Below are positions 10,555 through 20,712 of a stretch of 64,000 nucleotides of DNA, one piece after another (within the stretch, counting starts at the first letter, position 1; each line of letters begins with the position of its first letter). Source of the DNA: Chitinophaga fulva (GTDB taxonomy: Bacteria; Bacteroidota; Bacteroidia; Chitinophagales; Chitinophagaceae). Position numbers and translations under genes: made by a program. The notes under the pieces are model-generated. The model saw only the letters and a program-made list of their open reading frames with translations, did no database searches and was not told the DNA's origin. The stretch covers positions 2,356,810 through 2,420,809 of the forward strand of contig NZ_JABBGC010000001.1 in assembly GCF_012927205.1 (NCBI RefSeq), given 5' to 3'.

Positions 10555-11304
10555 ATGAGAAGACTGATCGTCCTGTTTATAGCATTATGGTATAGTACCA
10601 TTTCTAATGCACAATCGCCTGCTCTGGACCAGCAGTTACAAAAAGCTGTTGCCCTGATGCATAAAATACAGGCCGCAACGATGGCCACACCCTATAATTG
10701 CCAGGTGGAATACCGGTACAGCAATGAGTCTACTCCCGCTGTACTGCTGGATTCAAAGAAGGGTATGATGACGGTGGACAGCAGTCGTTATTTCCAGTTT
10801 ATCGGGAACACGGAGATGTTGCATAACGACCGTTATGATATAGCGGTGTTTAATGATGATTCGCTTATTTACATCACCAACGCAACTGCTGCTACACAAA
10901 GCGCACGGCCGTTCTATAATCTGAAGGAAATGTTGAAAGACAGCTTGCTGGCCGGATGTACTATTAACAGCAAAGGGAGTACGAAAACGGTCCGTTTCCT
11001 TTTTCATCCCAATGTATCCTATAAGTGGGTTGAAGTAGTGGCAGATACTGTTAAGATGAGAGTGATGACTGTGAACATGGTGATGCGCACATCACTGATG
11101 ATGAACGGAGCGGAGCCTGGCGAAGGGTACGAGGAATATGCGCTCATGAGCATACGTTTATCTGACTACCAGTCCCTGAAGCCCGGAGCAATAGCCAACA
11201 TTTTCGACGAAAAAAGATTTTTCCATAAAACGGACAAAAGCCTTATCCCTTCGGCAGCCTATGCCGGTTACCAGGTTTTTTCCGGTTCACCCCAGCTTCA
11301 ATAG
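10555..11304 (+). CDS. Small secreted protein of the RHS operon, unknown function
   Basis: 249 residues with a signal peptide (residues 1-20, ending SNAQ). The remainder alternates short strands and loops (for example YNCQVEYRYSNES, then GMMTVDSSRYFQF), loosely like LolA/LppX lipid-binding folds or outer-membrane-lipoprotein sorting proteins, but I see no decisive motif. It starts 4 bases after the preceding stop and ends 15 bases before the toxin-bearing RHS gene. The tight packing suggests an accessory role in assembly or export of that protein; this is inference from position. Confidence 0.6.
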   Translation: MRRLIVLFIALWYSTISNAQSPALDQQLQKAVALMHKIQAATMATPYNCQVEYRYSNESTPAVLLDSKKGMMTVDSSRYFQFIGNTEMLHNDRYDIAVFNDDSLIYITNATAATQSARPFYNLKEMLKDSLLAGCTINSKGSTKTVRFLFHPNVSYKWVEVVADTVKMRVMTVNMVMRTSLMMNGAEPGEGYEEYALMSIRLSDYQSLKPGAIANIFDEKRFFHKTDKSLIPSAAYAGYQVFSGSPQLQ

Positions 11305-11319
11305 CGTAATGCAATACCT

Positions 11320-14300
11320 ATGTTGAAAAGATATCCTGTTTTATTTATCCTGACCTTCTTCCTGTTGCTGTGTGTAACCGGTCGGGCGCAGAACAGCGTT
11401 ACTGTAAAACGTGTTCTGGAAGGAAGCAAAAATGAACTGGTTGCGAATGCCACGCTCCAGGTGCAGGACAGCATTTATTTTAATACCGACAGAAATAAGC
11501 TGGTACTGCCTTATCAGATCAGAAATGTGATCACTTTTAAGATTGATGAATATAATAAGACCTACCTGCCGGATGCCTATGACGCCAGCGTTACCGTAAT
11601 GCTGACTTATACCTACCTGGATGGCAGTGGTAATCCACGCCAGGACTCAACGTCTACTTTACTGAAAATCTACAGTGATACCAGCCGTGTACATAATCCC
11701 CGTGCCTCCTTTGTGTTTAATAACGCACAAAATGTGGTTGCCAGAATCGTCGATATACAGGTGTCCAAACCCAATGCTATCAAGGCACTGGTGTTGGAAA
11801 ACGAGATGAATATTCTGCCGGTATACAAACTGGACAGGACGGCCGATGCGGTGAAAAACCTGCAACATAACAATCCGCCTAATACGGATGATACTGACGA
11901 GATCCTGGTCACCTGGAATGCGGTGACCGGGGCAGATATGTATGACCTGGAATGGGCTTATGTTGACTACTCTGTGTTATCAAAGTATCAAAGCCAACCT
12001 GCGCTGATCTTTGCGAATAACGCCACCCGCGTGAGTGTCAGAGGAAACAGCTACAACATACCGTTGCTGTATGACAATGCCGGTTCTTTATTTGTACGTG
12101 TCCGCGCGGTACAGCAACAAAACAAAAAAGCGCGGTTGTATACTATCTGGAACACCGAGGTAAGTGGTGTTTCGGCATTATCGTACGACTTCAAAGGGCA
12201 CCAGCAGAAGTTAAACTGGCAGTCAGATGTTACCTATGCAGAAGATGGTAAGAGGAAGGCTGTTGTGCAATATTTTGACGGATCGCTGCGTAACCGGCAG
12301 ACTGTTACCAAAGATAATATCACCCAGCGTACCATCGTTGGTGAGACTTACTATGATCAGCAGGGACGCCCGGCGGTGCAGGTATTACCTTCACCTACGC
12401 TTAGCAACATTATCCAGTATAGCCGTAGTTTTAACGTGGCAGCCAGTGGACAGGAGTATGCCAAAGACCAGTACGATTACCTGGCCACTCCGCTGGATTA
12501 CCGTACTGCCCATGCTGCTCCGCTGGATTCCTTTTTCGGTGGTACCGGTAGATACTATTCATCCATGAACCCGGAAAAAGACAATGGCATTAACCGGTAC
12601 ACCCCCGCGGCAGGAGGTTATCCATTGACAGAAACTGTTTATACGCCAGATAATACCGGCAGGATCGCCAAACAGGGCGGCGTGGGACCGGAGTACCAGA
12701 TCGCTTCCGGGCATGAAACCATCTATTCTTATGCCGGTGCCGCTCAGAAACAACTGGACGTTATTTTCGGTACTGAAGCAGGTGATGAGAAACACTATTT
12801 CAGGAATACAGTACGTGATGCCAATGGCCAGTACAGTGTAAGCTATCTCGATATGCACGGCCGGACAGTCGCTACTGCGTTGTCCGGAAGCCCTGAGAAT
12901 ACCGGCTTGAAAGATCTCGACAGTAAAAACACGGTTACCGTTACAGACAGCCTGTCCACCGCCGGAAAGAACATGGTACAGGACCTCGTGGCCGTATCGC
13001 ACAAAACCCAGCAGGTGGAAACGAAAGGGAATTATTCCTTTCGTTATTCCTTTACGCCGCCGGTAGTAACGGTCAATTCCTGCGCAGGCACTCCTTTAAG
13101 TTATATCGGGTTGTATGAGCTGGAAATCCGTATCACAGACAATGAGAACAACCAGTTGTTGCCCAACAGGGAGCCATATGTGAAAGTGTTGCGTAACTAC
13201 AATGCCGGGCAGATCGTTGAGAACGGTATTACCCCAGGCCCGGTTGAGGTGAGCTTTGACCTGATGCTTGATAAAGGATCTTATGAAGTCACCAAGTCGC
13301 TCCGTATCAGTAAGGAAGGACTGGATTATTATAAGGAGAAACATCTGCCACAGACGGTATGTAAAAGTCTGAGTGAATTTGAACAAGAGCAGCAGGCAGC
13401 CACGCCCAATTTGGGTTGTAAGCCGAGTTGTTCTGCTTGTATGGCGCGTTTGAGGTCTTATCCTGATTTCAGGGATATGATGTTGTCGCAGATGGACTGG
13501 AATGCTCCTACCGATTCTGTTACTCACCGGAAGGAAATTCAAATGGCCTATGATAAGGCGTTGGAAGACTGTAAGGCGCTGTGCCAGACTTCCAATCTTT
13601 ATGATGACATGAAAAAGGCACTGTTGCTGGATATGACGGTACCGTCCGGCCAGTATGCAGACCCCGCCAAAATGCGTGATCCGAGGTCAATTTTTTATTC
13701 AGACGCGAATACGCAGGCGTTTTATGCCCGGGTGACTACCGATTACCTGGATGCTAATGGACAACCGTCACTGGTATACGACCCGATTTCCGGTTTGAAT
13801 GTAAGGCCACAGCAGCTGCGGCCTGCCCAATTCGCGGAGTATTTCCAGGCTTCGTGGGCGGAAAATCTGCTGTCTTTCCACCCGGAATACGGCATGCTGG
13901 TGAAGTATGAAACGTTTAAGGCGAGCATGGACTGGGACGCTAAGGTAAAGGCAATAGATTCCTATGATAAAGCAAGGGAGACTGGTTACCTCAACCCAAC
14001 GGGAGACCAGGCTAATTTGCCTTTTCCTGCTGAGACATGGGGAATAGATGCGTTGGCCATTTACGATAATGGTGCATTGAAGGCCGAACTGCAAAATGGC
14101 CTGGCGAATTATAAAGACGACCTCTCCTTATGGTCGTTGGCAGCTATTTCAACGGTTTGTGATGCGAAAGATAATGCCTGCCGGGTTAACCGGTCATACA
14201 CATCGAATGCGATGTACGCAGCCAGTTCTATTAGCACGGGCGACAAAAATATGATGTGGCGGATGTTCCGCGAGCTGTATATCGTTCTTAAGCAGAGAGT

Positions 14301-17300
14301 AATTTATAACCAGTTACGTGCTGCTTGTCCCAGCTGTCCTACCGATGTTCAATTGATCCAGGAAGGAAGAAATCCCAATTTCATCAATGATATGGGTGCC
14401 ATGAACAAGGCCTATGGCGACCTGATAACCAACAGCGGCAGCGAAGAAGCCACCCGTACCAAGTCAGATGCATATCGCCAGGAGCAATACAAGGAAAACT
14501 GTAAGGTCTATGTAAAAACCTGGCTCAGTCAGTTAAGCAAATGTACCTACTATAGCCCGGCAGCATTAACGAAAATTACCGATGCGCTGCTGGAAGTGTG
14601 TATGCAGGGATCAGACAGTGACCACCCCATGGGGGCGAGCTCTGTGAAACCTTCCAGTGGAGCCACGCTCCGGAGCTTTGAGGATGTGATCAATGATTAT
14701 AACAGGAATAATTATATAAATCAATCGGAGAATTGTAATGGTATGCTGGTGACCATCCCGGCTCCTTATGAGAAAAAGCAGGCGGCTGGTGGCAAACCGA
14801 TCTTCTCTAAACCTTCCGATTGTGAATGCACCCGGATCAATGCTTTATACAAAGAATATGAAAGCTTTGGCATACCAGCAGGAGACGGCAGTTTTTCCGC
14901 TTATCTGCTGCGTACCCGGAAGGTAAATATGAGTGAGAGTGAACTGGCTACTTTGAGGGATGCCTGCAACGGACAGTTCGCTGGCCATTTCTTTACAAAT
15001 ATGATAGAGCTGCCGCCATTGCTGCAATGCAACACTGGCGGAGTATGTGTGACCTGTGTGGATTTTAATGCTGCTTACAACAGTTATGTGACGAACTACC
15101 CGTCAATGACACCAAAAGTGCAACCTGCTACTGAAAACGAAGTACAATTCAACCTCCTGTTTGAAAATTACATGAACTACAGGCTTGGACTGAACCGTAC
15201 GGCGGCTGATTACCTGGCGTTCAAAGACAGCTGTGTGGCCGGTAGTTATACTTCAGACAGCGTTTGTACGGGTTCTGGTGTGGGTGTTATTCCTACTTAT
15301 ACGGTCATGCCTAACCTGGCGAAAGACATGATCGTAAAAGACATGAAACAGACAAGTGATTATGGATTTATTATGGCGGGGTCTGTGGTCAGAAATACCA
15401 GTTCCGGCGCTAATGAGGAAGCCTGTGTGATGAAGGTGGATGCGAATGCCAATGTGGTGTGGGCTAAAGTTTACAGCAGCAATGGAAGCGAACATTTTTC
15501 CAGGATAAAACGCACAAATGACGGGGGCTATTTATTAAGTGGTAGGTCCACCAAGAGCGGTGGCGTGATCAGTGGCCAGGTGGGGATCATAACGAAAATC
15601 AACAGTTCCGGCGTACAACAATGGACAAGGGCGATAGATGCGGGCACAGTTTATGGGGAAGATATCAGGGATGTGACAGAGCTGAGCAACGGGGATATTG
15701 CTTTTGCCGGTTGCTATAACCTGACAGCCGAAAAATCCAAGTTCCTGGTGGGTGTCATCAGCGGTAGTGGCGATGTCACCCGCTGGATCAAGAATATAGG
15801 AAGAAACGGGATCGGTGATATGGGCTATCGTGTGGAGCAGGACCAGGATACACTTGTATTGCTGGGGTTAACCAATAATGCCAGCAATTTTTACGGCACA
15901 GCATTGGTGAAGCTGAACCGGTCCACCGGTGCCATTATCAGCAGGGACCTGTATGAGAATGGTACAACTAAAAACGATATCGGTGACTTATTTAAAATGG
16001 ATTTTGGTTACAGGCTGGCACTGGTCGAATCCACCAGCTGGAGCAATAGTAATAGTCAGCTGGTAATATTGGACATTAATAAAAACCGGTCAGTCCGTAG
16101 TTCAAGCCGTATTTTATCCGGAACGGCAGGTATTGACCGTATGGTTGTTGCTCAAACTACCGATTGGGGGATGATTGTGTCCCCGGTGTATAATACGCCG
16201 GATGGTTACTCTTTCTTTAAATTAAATGTTAACAACGATGTATCCTGGGCTAATAGGGTGGTTTATAAAGTAGCACCTACCAATACTGTAGGGGCTGTGG
16301 TGCCGATGACAGGTAACCTGTCTTCCTTCGCCCGGATGTCGAGCAATGGTTATTTTGCCGCTGCCATCCACCTCGATAATCATCCAGGAGTACTGGAACT
16401 GGATAACCAGGGCCGTGCAGGATGTTCGGACAATACGTATAGTGTTACCAGCTCACCGATCTCATATACGGTGACGAATGAATATCCGCTGCACGTAAAC
16501 AACCTCCTGACTGATATTAACAAGCCGTTCCTGTTTACCATTACTGACGCAACGCCTGTCACCAACCAGGTAGGTTGTGGTACTATTCGCACCTGTACGA
16601 AGATCTATAACGGGCCGTACCTGTGTCCGGTCGTTATAGGTGGCAATGGCCCTGGAACAGCACCCGGTAGCCCCAATGACGTCAACGGCTGTTCTGACAA
16701 TGTTTTCTTTGTAAAAAGTAAGTCTATTGAATTATACCGCCAGTACCGGGATTCTATCAGCAACAATTTTGAGCAGCAGTACCTGTCTTCTTTGCGGGAC
16801 GCTTTCAACAAGGAGCAGTTTACCGTAACCCATGATGTATCAGAATATCACTATACCCTCTATTATTACGATCAGGCAGGCAATCTCTTAAAAACGATTC
16901 CTCCGCAGGGTGTCCTGATAGACACCACGGTGAATTGGCTGAACCGGGTAAGCGCAGCCCGCGCCGGTGGTCAAACACTGGTACCCGCGCATACCCTGGC
17001 TACCAACTACCGTTATAATTCACTCAACCAGGTTATTGCGCAGCAGTCTCCTGACGGAGGGGTGAGCCGCTTCTGGTACGACCGCCTGGGAAGGCTGGCT
17101 GTTTCCCAGAATGCGAGACAGGTGCCTAACCAGTACAGCTATACGTTATACGACGAGCTGGGAAGGGTGACCGAAGTCGGTGAGTTGTCGAACAGTGAGG
17201 CCATGACACCGGAGCTGGGCCGCAGCCCAAGCCGGCTGGTACAATGGGTGGCCAACGCCGGTTCTTCCCGCAGACAGATCACCCGCACGGTATATGATCA

Positions 17301-20157
17301 GCCTAATAACCTGATAGCGCCGGTATTGAGCAGTAATAATGTGCGCAACCGTGTGTCTTACAGCATGGTATACGATAATATAGCCGATACCGTAGCTGCC
17401 CGTTATATTGCAGCCACCTTCTACAGTTATGATATTCACGGTAACGTAGACACGCTGGTGCAGGATTACAAACGCGGTACCATGGCCGATAGCATGAACC
17501 GCTTCAAAAAGGTGATTTATGACTATGACCTGTTGAGCGGTAAGGTAAACCAGGTGGCTTATCAACCTGGCTACAAGGATGCTTTGTACCATCGTTATAT
17601 TTATGACGCAGAAAACAGGTTGACTAACGTAGAGACGAGCCACGACAGTATTTACTGGGAAAACGATGCTTTCTACCAGTACTACAAGCATGGTCCGCTG
17701 GCACGTACCGTTATCGGTCAACAGCAGGTACAGGGTATCGACTACGCCTATACGCTCCAGGGTTGGCTGAAAGGAGTCAATGGATCAGGCGGAGCTACAG
17801 ATATGGGCAATGATGCCCAGCCTGGTTCGCCGGTGGCCAAAGATGCCTTTGGGTTTACGCTGCATTATTATGGTAACGGCGACTATAAGCCGATTGGAAC
17901 AGGTGTGAAATCACTGGCTGGTGTGAATACCTTTGCCGGTTTCCGTCCGCTGTACAATGGCAACATCGCAGCCATGGGCGTGCACTTGCCTATACTGGGA
18001 CAACCATTGCTCTATACTTACCAGTACGATGTATTGCACCGTATTGCCGGCATGGATGCCAACCGCAACCTGGACGCCGCCAGCAACAACTGGGCGCCGC
18101 AGCCTATTCCTGACTTCCAGGAACGCGTTACCTACGACGGTAATGGCAATATCTTAAAATACCTGCGTAACGGTAACAATACCTTCGCTGGTAAGCCGCT
18201 GCAGATGGATAGCCTGAGCTACTTCTACAAGCCCGGCACCAACCAGCTGGACTATATCCGTGACGCCATCAGCAACACGGCATACGGTTCAGATATAGAT
18301 GACCAGTCCGCACATAACTACGCCTACGATGCTATCGGTAACCTTATCTCCGACAAGGCCGCAGGTATTGACAGCATCGTTTGGAACGTATACGGAAAAA
18401 TAAAACGGATACGTAAAACAAACGGCACCGTTATGGACTTCGCCTATGACGTAGCCGGTAACCGTATCAGCAAAAGTGTAAACGGTGTGCAGACACTGTA
18501 CGTCCGCGATGCAACAGGCAACGTGATGGGTGTATATGCAGCCAATGACAACGAAAACGGAAAAGGACGGCTTATCCAACGGGAAGCGCACCTCTACGGC
18601 AGCAGCCGGCTTGGTATGAGCACCCGGCAAGTGGTAGTGGATACCGCCCAGGCGACACTGCCCGCTAAAAATGGCATCGGTATACCCAAAATGCTTACAT
18701 TTACGAGAGGTGAAAAGCTCTTTGAATTAAGCAACCACCTGGGCAACGTACTGGCTACCGTGTCCGACCGTAAAAAGTCGGTGTCAGCCGATGGTACATC
18801 GGTAGATCATTATGATCCGGTTATCAGCGGCGCCCAGGATTATTATCCTTTCGGCTCCCTGATGCCTGGCCGCAGCGGTTACCTCTCCGAAGGAGGATGG
18901 ACCAGCGGGGGCCCTGGCGGAGTAACGATACCGGCTACACTGACGGTTGACAGTCGCTCCAATAATACACCTGCGGAATATGCCGCTACCGAATGGATTG
19001 ATTTTGCCCCTGGATTTGAGAGTGGTATCGACGATGCGTTTGTAGCGGTAATTAAAGATGCCGGCAGTGTACCTGGTGATGGCGGTAGTGGCGGAACGGA
19101 TGGTACTGCGAGGGGTTATAGGTATGGGTTTAACGGGAAGGAGAATGATAATGAAATCAAGGGGGAAGGGAATCAGCAGGATTATGGGATGAGGGTGTAT
19201 GATCCGAGAGTGGGAAAGTTCTTGAGTGTGGACCCGCTAACTTCAGCTTATCCATTTTATTCTCCTTATTTATATGCAGGTAATAGTCCGATACGTTTTG
19301 TTGATATCAATGGAGAAGGACCTGGCGATGGGCTAATGGCATTTGTTAGGCTAGCTTATAAAGCTCCCATTGTTCTAACCAAGTATGCATCCGATAAGTT
19401 TGCACAAACTAATGCTGGAAAGGCAACTGGTAAAACTGCTGCTCAAATCTATGTGTCTACCTTAGGGGTAGTAAATGGCTCTACGATGTTATTGAGCTTC
19501 GGATTATACAGTACTCCATATGAGAGATTGGGACTGCCTGAAGAGTATAGAGGATGGTATAATGGAGGAACATTAGTAGGCAAATCTCAACCACTTCCTG
19601 AAGCAATAGTTGGTCCAGGTGCGGGCGCATCTCCTAGTTTTTCCACCCCTTCGGGTAGAAACGTAATTGGTGCGACTAGACCAAGTGTAGTGCCTAGCAC
19701 ATATGTTTATTCAAACTCGACTAATAACAACGGGAATGGTTCCGGAGGAGAGTCAAATGGAGAGGGAGGGAGCACTAATTATAAAAGCCCTCTAACTGGT
19801 AGACATTTGGGTTCAAAGATTAATCAAAAAAGCCTTGCGAAGGAATGGAATACAGTATCGGATGGCTCATTCGAATTTAAGGTTGATGTGGATGCAATAA
19901 ATGCAGGTAAGGCTGAAAGAGTTGGAAATGAGTTTCATATTAATAATAGGATATACGGTGAGCATGACGGTACATTATATCCAATATCAGGAGAGGGCTT
20001 ATACAAATTAGATAGAGGCGCATTCAAGGCCTTAGGTCTTTTGAATCAATTTGGGAATACTGAAAGAACTCGAACGATAATGCAGAGTATGAAAATGGAG
20101 GAAAAAACTATAAATCAAGCAACAGAAGTTTATAACAAAATAAATAAATCACATTAG
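11320..20157 (+). CDS. RHS polymorphic toxin carrier with DUF6443-like and propeller-like segments and variable toxin tip
   Basis: 2945 residues with a signal peptide (1-23, ending GRAQ). In order: a fibronectin-like beta domain (about 190-290), a DUF6443-like entry (about 314-430, QYFDGSLRNRQTV), a long cysteine-rich helical stretch (about 690-1290), a propeller-like repeat block (about 1324-1700, repeats of GGYLLSG and KINSSGVQQW type), YD repeats (about 1840-2590), and the RHS core tip (about 2600-2667, YGFNGKEND then KFLSVDPLT). Everything after about 2668 is a variable tip of 278 residues that is visibly more AT-rich than the rest. Its last 100 residues (YGEHDGTLYPISGEGLYKLD) form a compact domain that I cannot assign to a known toxin family. 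By analogy with other RHS proteins, the tip is the released effector. The next ORF begins on the base after this stop. Confidence 0.85.
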   Translation: MLKRYPVLFILTFFLLLCVTGRAQNSVTVKRVLEGSKNELVANATLQVQDSIYFNTDRNKLVLPYQIRNVITFKIDEYNKTYLPDAYDASVTVMLTYTYLDGSGNPRQDSTSTLLKIYSDTSRVHNPRASFVFNNAQNVVARIVDIQVSKPNAIKALVLENEMNILPVYKLDRTADAVKNLQHNNPPNTDDTDEILVTWNAVTGADMYDLEWAYVDYSVLSKYQSQPALIFANNATRVSVRGNSYNIPLLYDNAGSLFVRVRAVQQQNKKARLYTIWNTEVSGVSALSYDFKGHQQKLNWQSDVTYAEDGKRKAVVQYFDGSLRNRQTVTKDNITQRTIVGETYYDQQGRPAVQVLPSPTLSNIIQYSRSFNVAASGQEYAKDQYDYLATPLDYRTAHAAPLDSFFGGTGRYYSSMNPEKDNGINRYTPAAGGYPLTETVYTPDNTGRIAKQGGVGPEYQIASGHETIYSYAGAAQKQLDVIFGTEAGDEKHYFRNTVRDANGQYSVSYLDMHGRTVATALSGSPENTGLKDLDSKNTVTVTDSLSTAGKNMVQDLVAVSHKTQQVETKGNYSFRYSFTPPVVTVNSCAGTPLSYIGLYELEIRITDNENNQLLPNREPYVKVLRNYNAGQIVENGITPGPVEVSFDLMLDKGSYEVTKSLRISKEGLDYYKEKHLPQTVCKSLSEFEQEQQAATPNLGCKPSCSACMARLRSYPDFRDMMLSQMDWNAPTDSVTHRKEIQMAYDKALEDCKALCQTSNLYDDMKKALLLDMTVPSGQYADPAKMRDPRSIFYSDANTQAFYARVTTDYLDANGQPSLVYDPISGLNVRPQQLRPAQFAEYFQASWAENLLSFHPEYGMLVKYETFKASMDWDAKVKAIDSYDKARETGYLNPTGDQANLPFPAETWGIDALAIYDNGALKAELQNGLANYKDDLSLWSLAAISTVCDAKDNACRVNRSYTSNAMYAASSISTGDKNMMWRMFRELYIVLKQRVIYNQLRAACPSCPTDVQLIQEGRNPNFINDMGAMNKAYGDLITNSGSEEATRTKSDAYRQEQYKENCKVYVKTWLSQLSKCTYYSPAALTKITDALLEVCMQGSDSDHPMGASSVKPSSGATLRSFEDVINDYNRNNYINQSENCNGMLVTIPAPYEKKQAAGGKPIFSKPSDCECTRINALYKEYESFGIPAGDGSFSAYLLRTRKVNMSESELATLRDACNGQFAGHFFTNMIELPPLLQCNTGGVCVTCVDFNAAYNSYVTNYPSMTPKVQPATENEVQFNLLFENYMNYRLGLNRTAADYLAFKDSCVAGSYTSDSVCTGSGVGVIPTYTVMPNLAKDMIVKDMKQTSDYGFIMAGSVVRNTSSGANEEACVMKVDANANVVWAKVYSSNGSEHFSRIKRTNDGGYLLSGRSTKSGGVISGQVGIITKINSSGVQQWTRAIDAGTVYGEDIRDVTELSNGDIAFAGCYNLTAEKSKFLVGVISGSGDVTRWIKNIGRNGIGDMGYRVEQDQDTLVLLGLTNNASNFYGTALVKLNRSTGAIISRDLYENGTTKNDIGDLFKMDFGYRLALVESTSWSNSNSQLVILDINKNRSVRSSSRILSGTAGIDRMVVAQTTDWGMIVSPVYNTPDGYSFFKLNVNNDVSWANRVVYKVAPTNTVGAVVPMTGNLSSFARMSSNGYFAAAIHLDNHPGVLELDNQGRAGCSDNTYSVTSSPISYTVTNEYPLHVNNLLTDINKPFLFTITDATPVTNQVGCGTIRTCTKIYNGPYLCPVVIGGNGPGTAPGSPNDVNGCSDNVFFVKSKSIELYRQYRDSISNNFEQQYLSSLRDAFNKEQFTVTHDVSEYHYTLYYYDQAGNLLKTIPPQGVLIDTTVNWLNRVSAARAGGQTLVPAHTLATNYRYNSLNQVIAQQSPDGGVSRFWYDRLGRLAVSQNARQVPNQYSYTLYDELGRVTEVGELSNSEAMTPELGRSPSRLVQWVANAGSSRRQITRTVYDQPNNLIAPVLSSNNVRNRVSYSMVYDNIADTVAARYIAATFYSYDIHGNVDTLVQDYKRGTMADSMNRFKKVIYDYDLLSGKVNQVAYQPGYKDALYHRYIYDAENRLTNVETSHDSIYWENDAFYQYYKHGPLARTVIGQQQVQGIDYAYTLQGWLKGVNGSGGATDMGNDAQPGSPVAKDAFGFTLHYYGNGDYKPIGTGVKSLAGVNTFAGFRPLYNGNIAAMGVHLPILGQPLLYTYQYDVLHRIAGMDANRNLDAASNNWAPQPIPDFQERVTYDGNGNILKYLRNGNNTFAGKPLQMDSLSYFYKPGTNQLDYIRDAISNTAYGSDIDDQSAHNYAYDAIGNLISDKAAGIDSIVWNVYGKIKRIRKTNGTVMDFAYDVAGNRISKSVNGVQTLYVRDATGNVMGVYAANDNENGKGRLIQREAHLYGSSRLGMSTRQVVVDTAQATLPAKNGIGIPKMLTFTRGEKLFELSNHLGNVLATVSDRKKSVSADGTSVDHYDPVISGAQDYYPFGSLMPGRSGYLSEGGWTSGGPGGVTIPATLTVDSRSNNTPAEYAATEWIDFAPGFESGIDDAFVAVIKDAGSVPGDGGSGGTDGTARGYRYGFNGKENDNEIKGEGNQQDYGMRVYDPRVGKFLSVDPLTSAYPFYSPYLYAGNSPIRFVDINGEGPGDGLMAFVRLAYKAPIVLTKYASDKFAQTNAGKATGKTAAQIYVSTLGVVNGSTMLLSFGLYSTPYERLGLPEEYRGWYNGGTLVGKSQPLPEAIVGPGAGASPSFSTPSGRNVIGATRPSVVPSTYVYSNSTNNNGNGSGGESNGEGGSTNYKSPLTGRHLGSKINQKSLAKEWNTVSDGSFEFKVDVDAINAGKAERVGNEFHINNRIYGEHDGTLYPISGEGLYKLDRGAFKALGLLNQFGNTERTRTIMQSMKMEEKTINQATEVYNKINKSH

Positions 20158-20520
20158 ATGTATAATCTCATAATTGAAGATTGTGTAAGTCAATCAACAA
20201 TCTTACATGGATTTACTGCTTATTTTGGTAATGGAATCTCAATAAATTGGATTGAGTTTGATAGCGTGTCAGATACGGATGTTTTGCTTGAATATATATT
20301 GATTAAAGGGGACTTTAATGTCAGCCTGAATGTATATACTGAAATGGAAATTGAACTACCGAAATTAGCTGGTTTTATTAGTATGAGTCTACATACTGAT
20401 ATTATTATCAGTGATGAAGGACTTGATCCATTTTCTTGGATTCTGATTAGTAGCGATGGAACACATAAAACTGTAAGTCAGATTGCTGCAGATGAAAATG
20501 AGTTTAGAATAAAAAGATAA
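20158..20520 (+). CDS. Probable immunity protein for the RHS tip
   Basis: A 120-residue acidic protein without signal peptide, hence cytoplasmic. Its ATG follows the RHS stop codon directly (TAG then ATG, no gap), the usual position for the cognate immunity gene of a polymorphic toxin. The sequence is mainly beta with a hydrophobic core (TAYFGNGISINWIEF, YILIKGDFNVSLNVYTEMEI) and is AT-rich like the toxin tip it follows, so both probably moved together. I do not recognise a named Imm family. The role is inferred from position, size and composition. Confidence 0.6.
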   Translation: MYNLIIEDCVSQSTILHGFTAYFGNGISINWIEFDSVSDTDVLLEYILIKGDFNVSLNVYTEMEIELPKLAGFISMSLHTDIIISDEGLDPFSWILISSDGTHKTVSQIAADENEFRIKR

Positions 20521-20586
20521 AAGATATTAATCCTAAATTTTGCTGACGCCTTTTTGCGATGTTCCAAGTCTTTTTAGTTGTCTAGC

Positions 20587-20647
20587 TCATCTACATGGAG
20601 AATATATCGGCCACAGTACGGGGCCGGCTTATTCTCCATGTAGATGA
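20587..20647. repeat. Long inverted repeat between toxin cassettes
   Basis: An 18-base arm at 20587-20604 is repeated inverted and without mismatch at 20630-20647 (core CATCTACATGGAGAAT). The 25-base loop holds a second small inverted repeat, CGGCC/GGCCG. No T tract follows on either side, so it is not a classic rho-independent terminator. It sits between the immunity gene of the main RHS tip and the orphan RHS tip. It could be a terminator, a recombination hairpin or an RNA structure. Confidence 0.6.
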
Positions 20648-20712
20648 AAACGAAATGAATAGTTATTATTATATGCTGAGTGTAGTTTTACCAGAGGATT
20701 ATGGTGCTTTAG

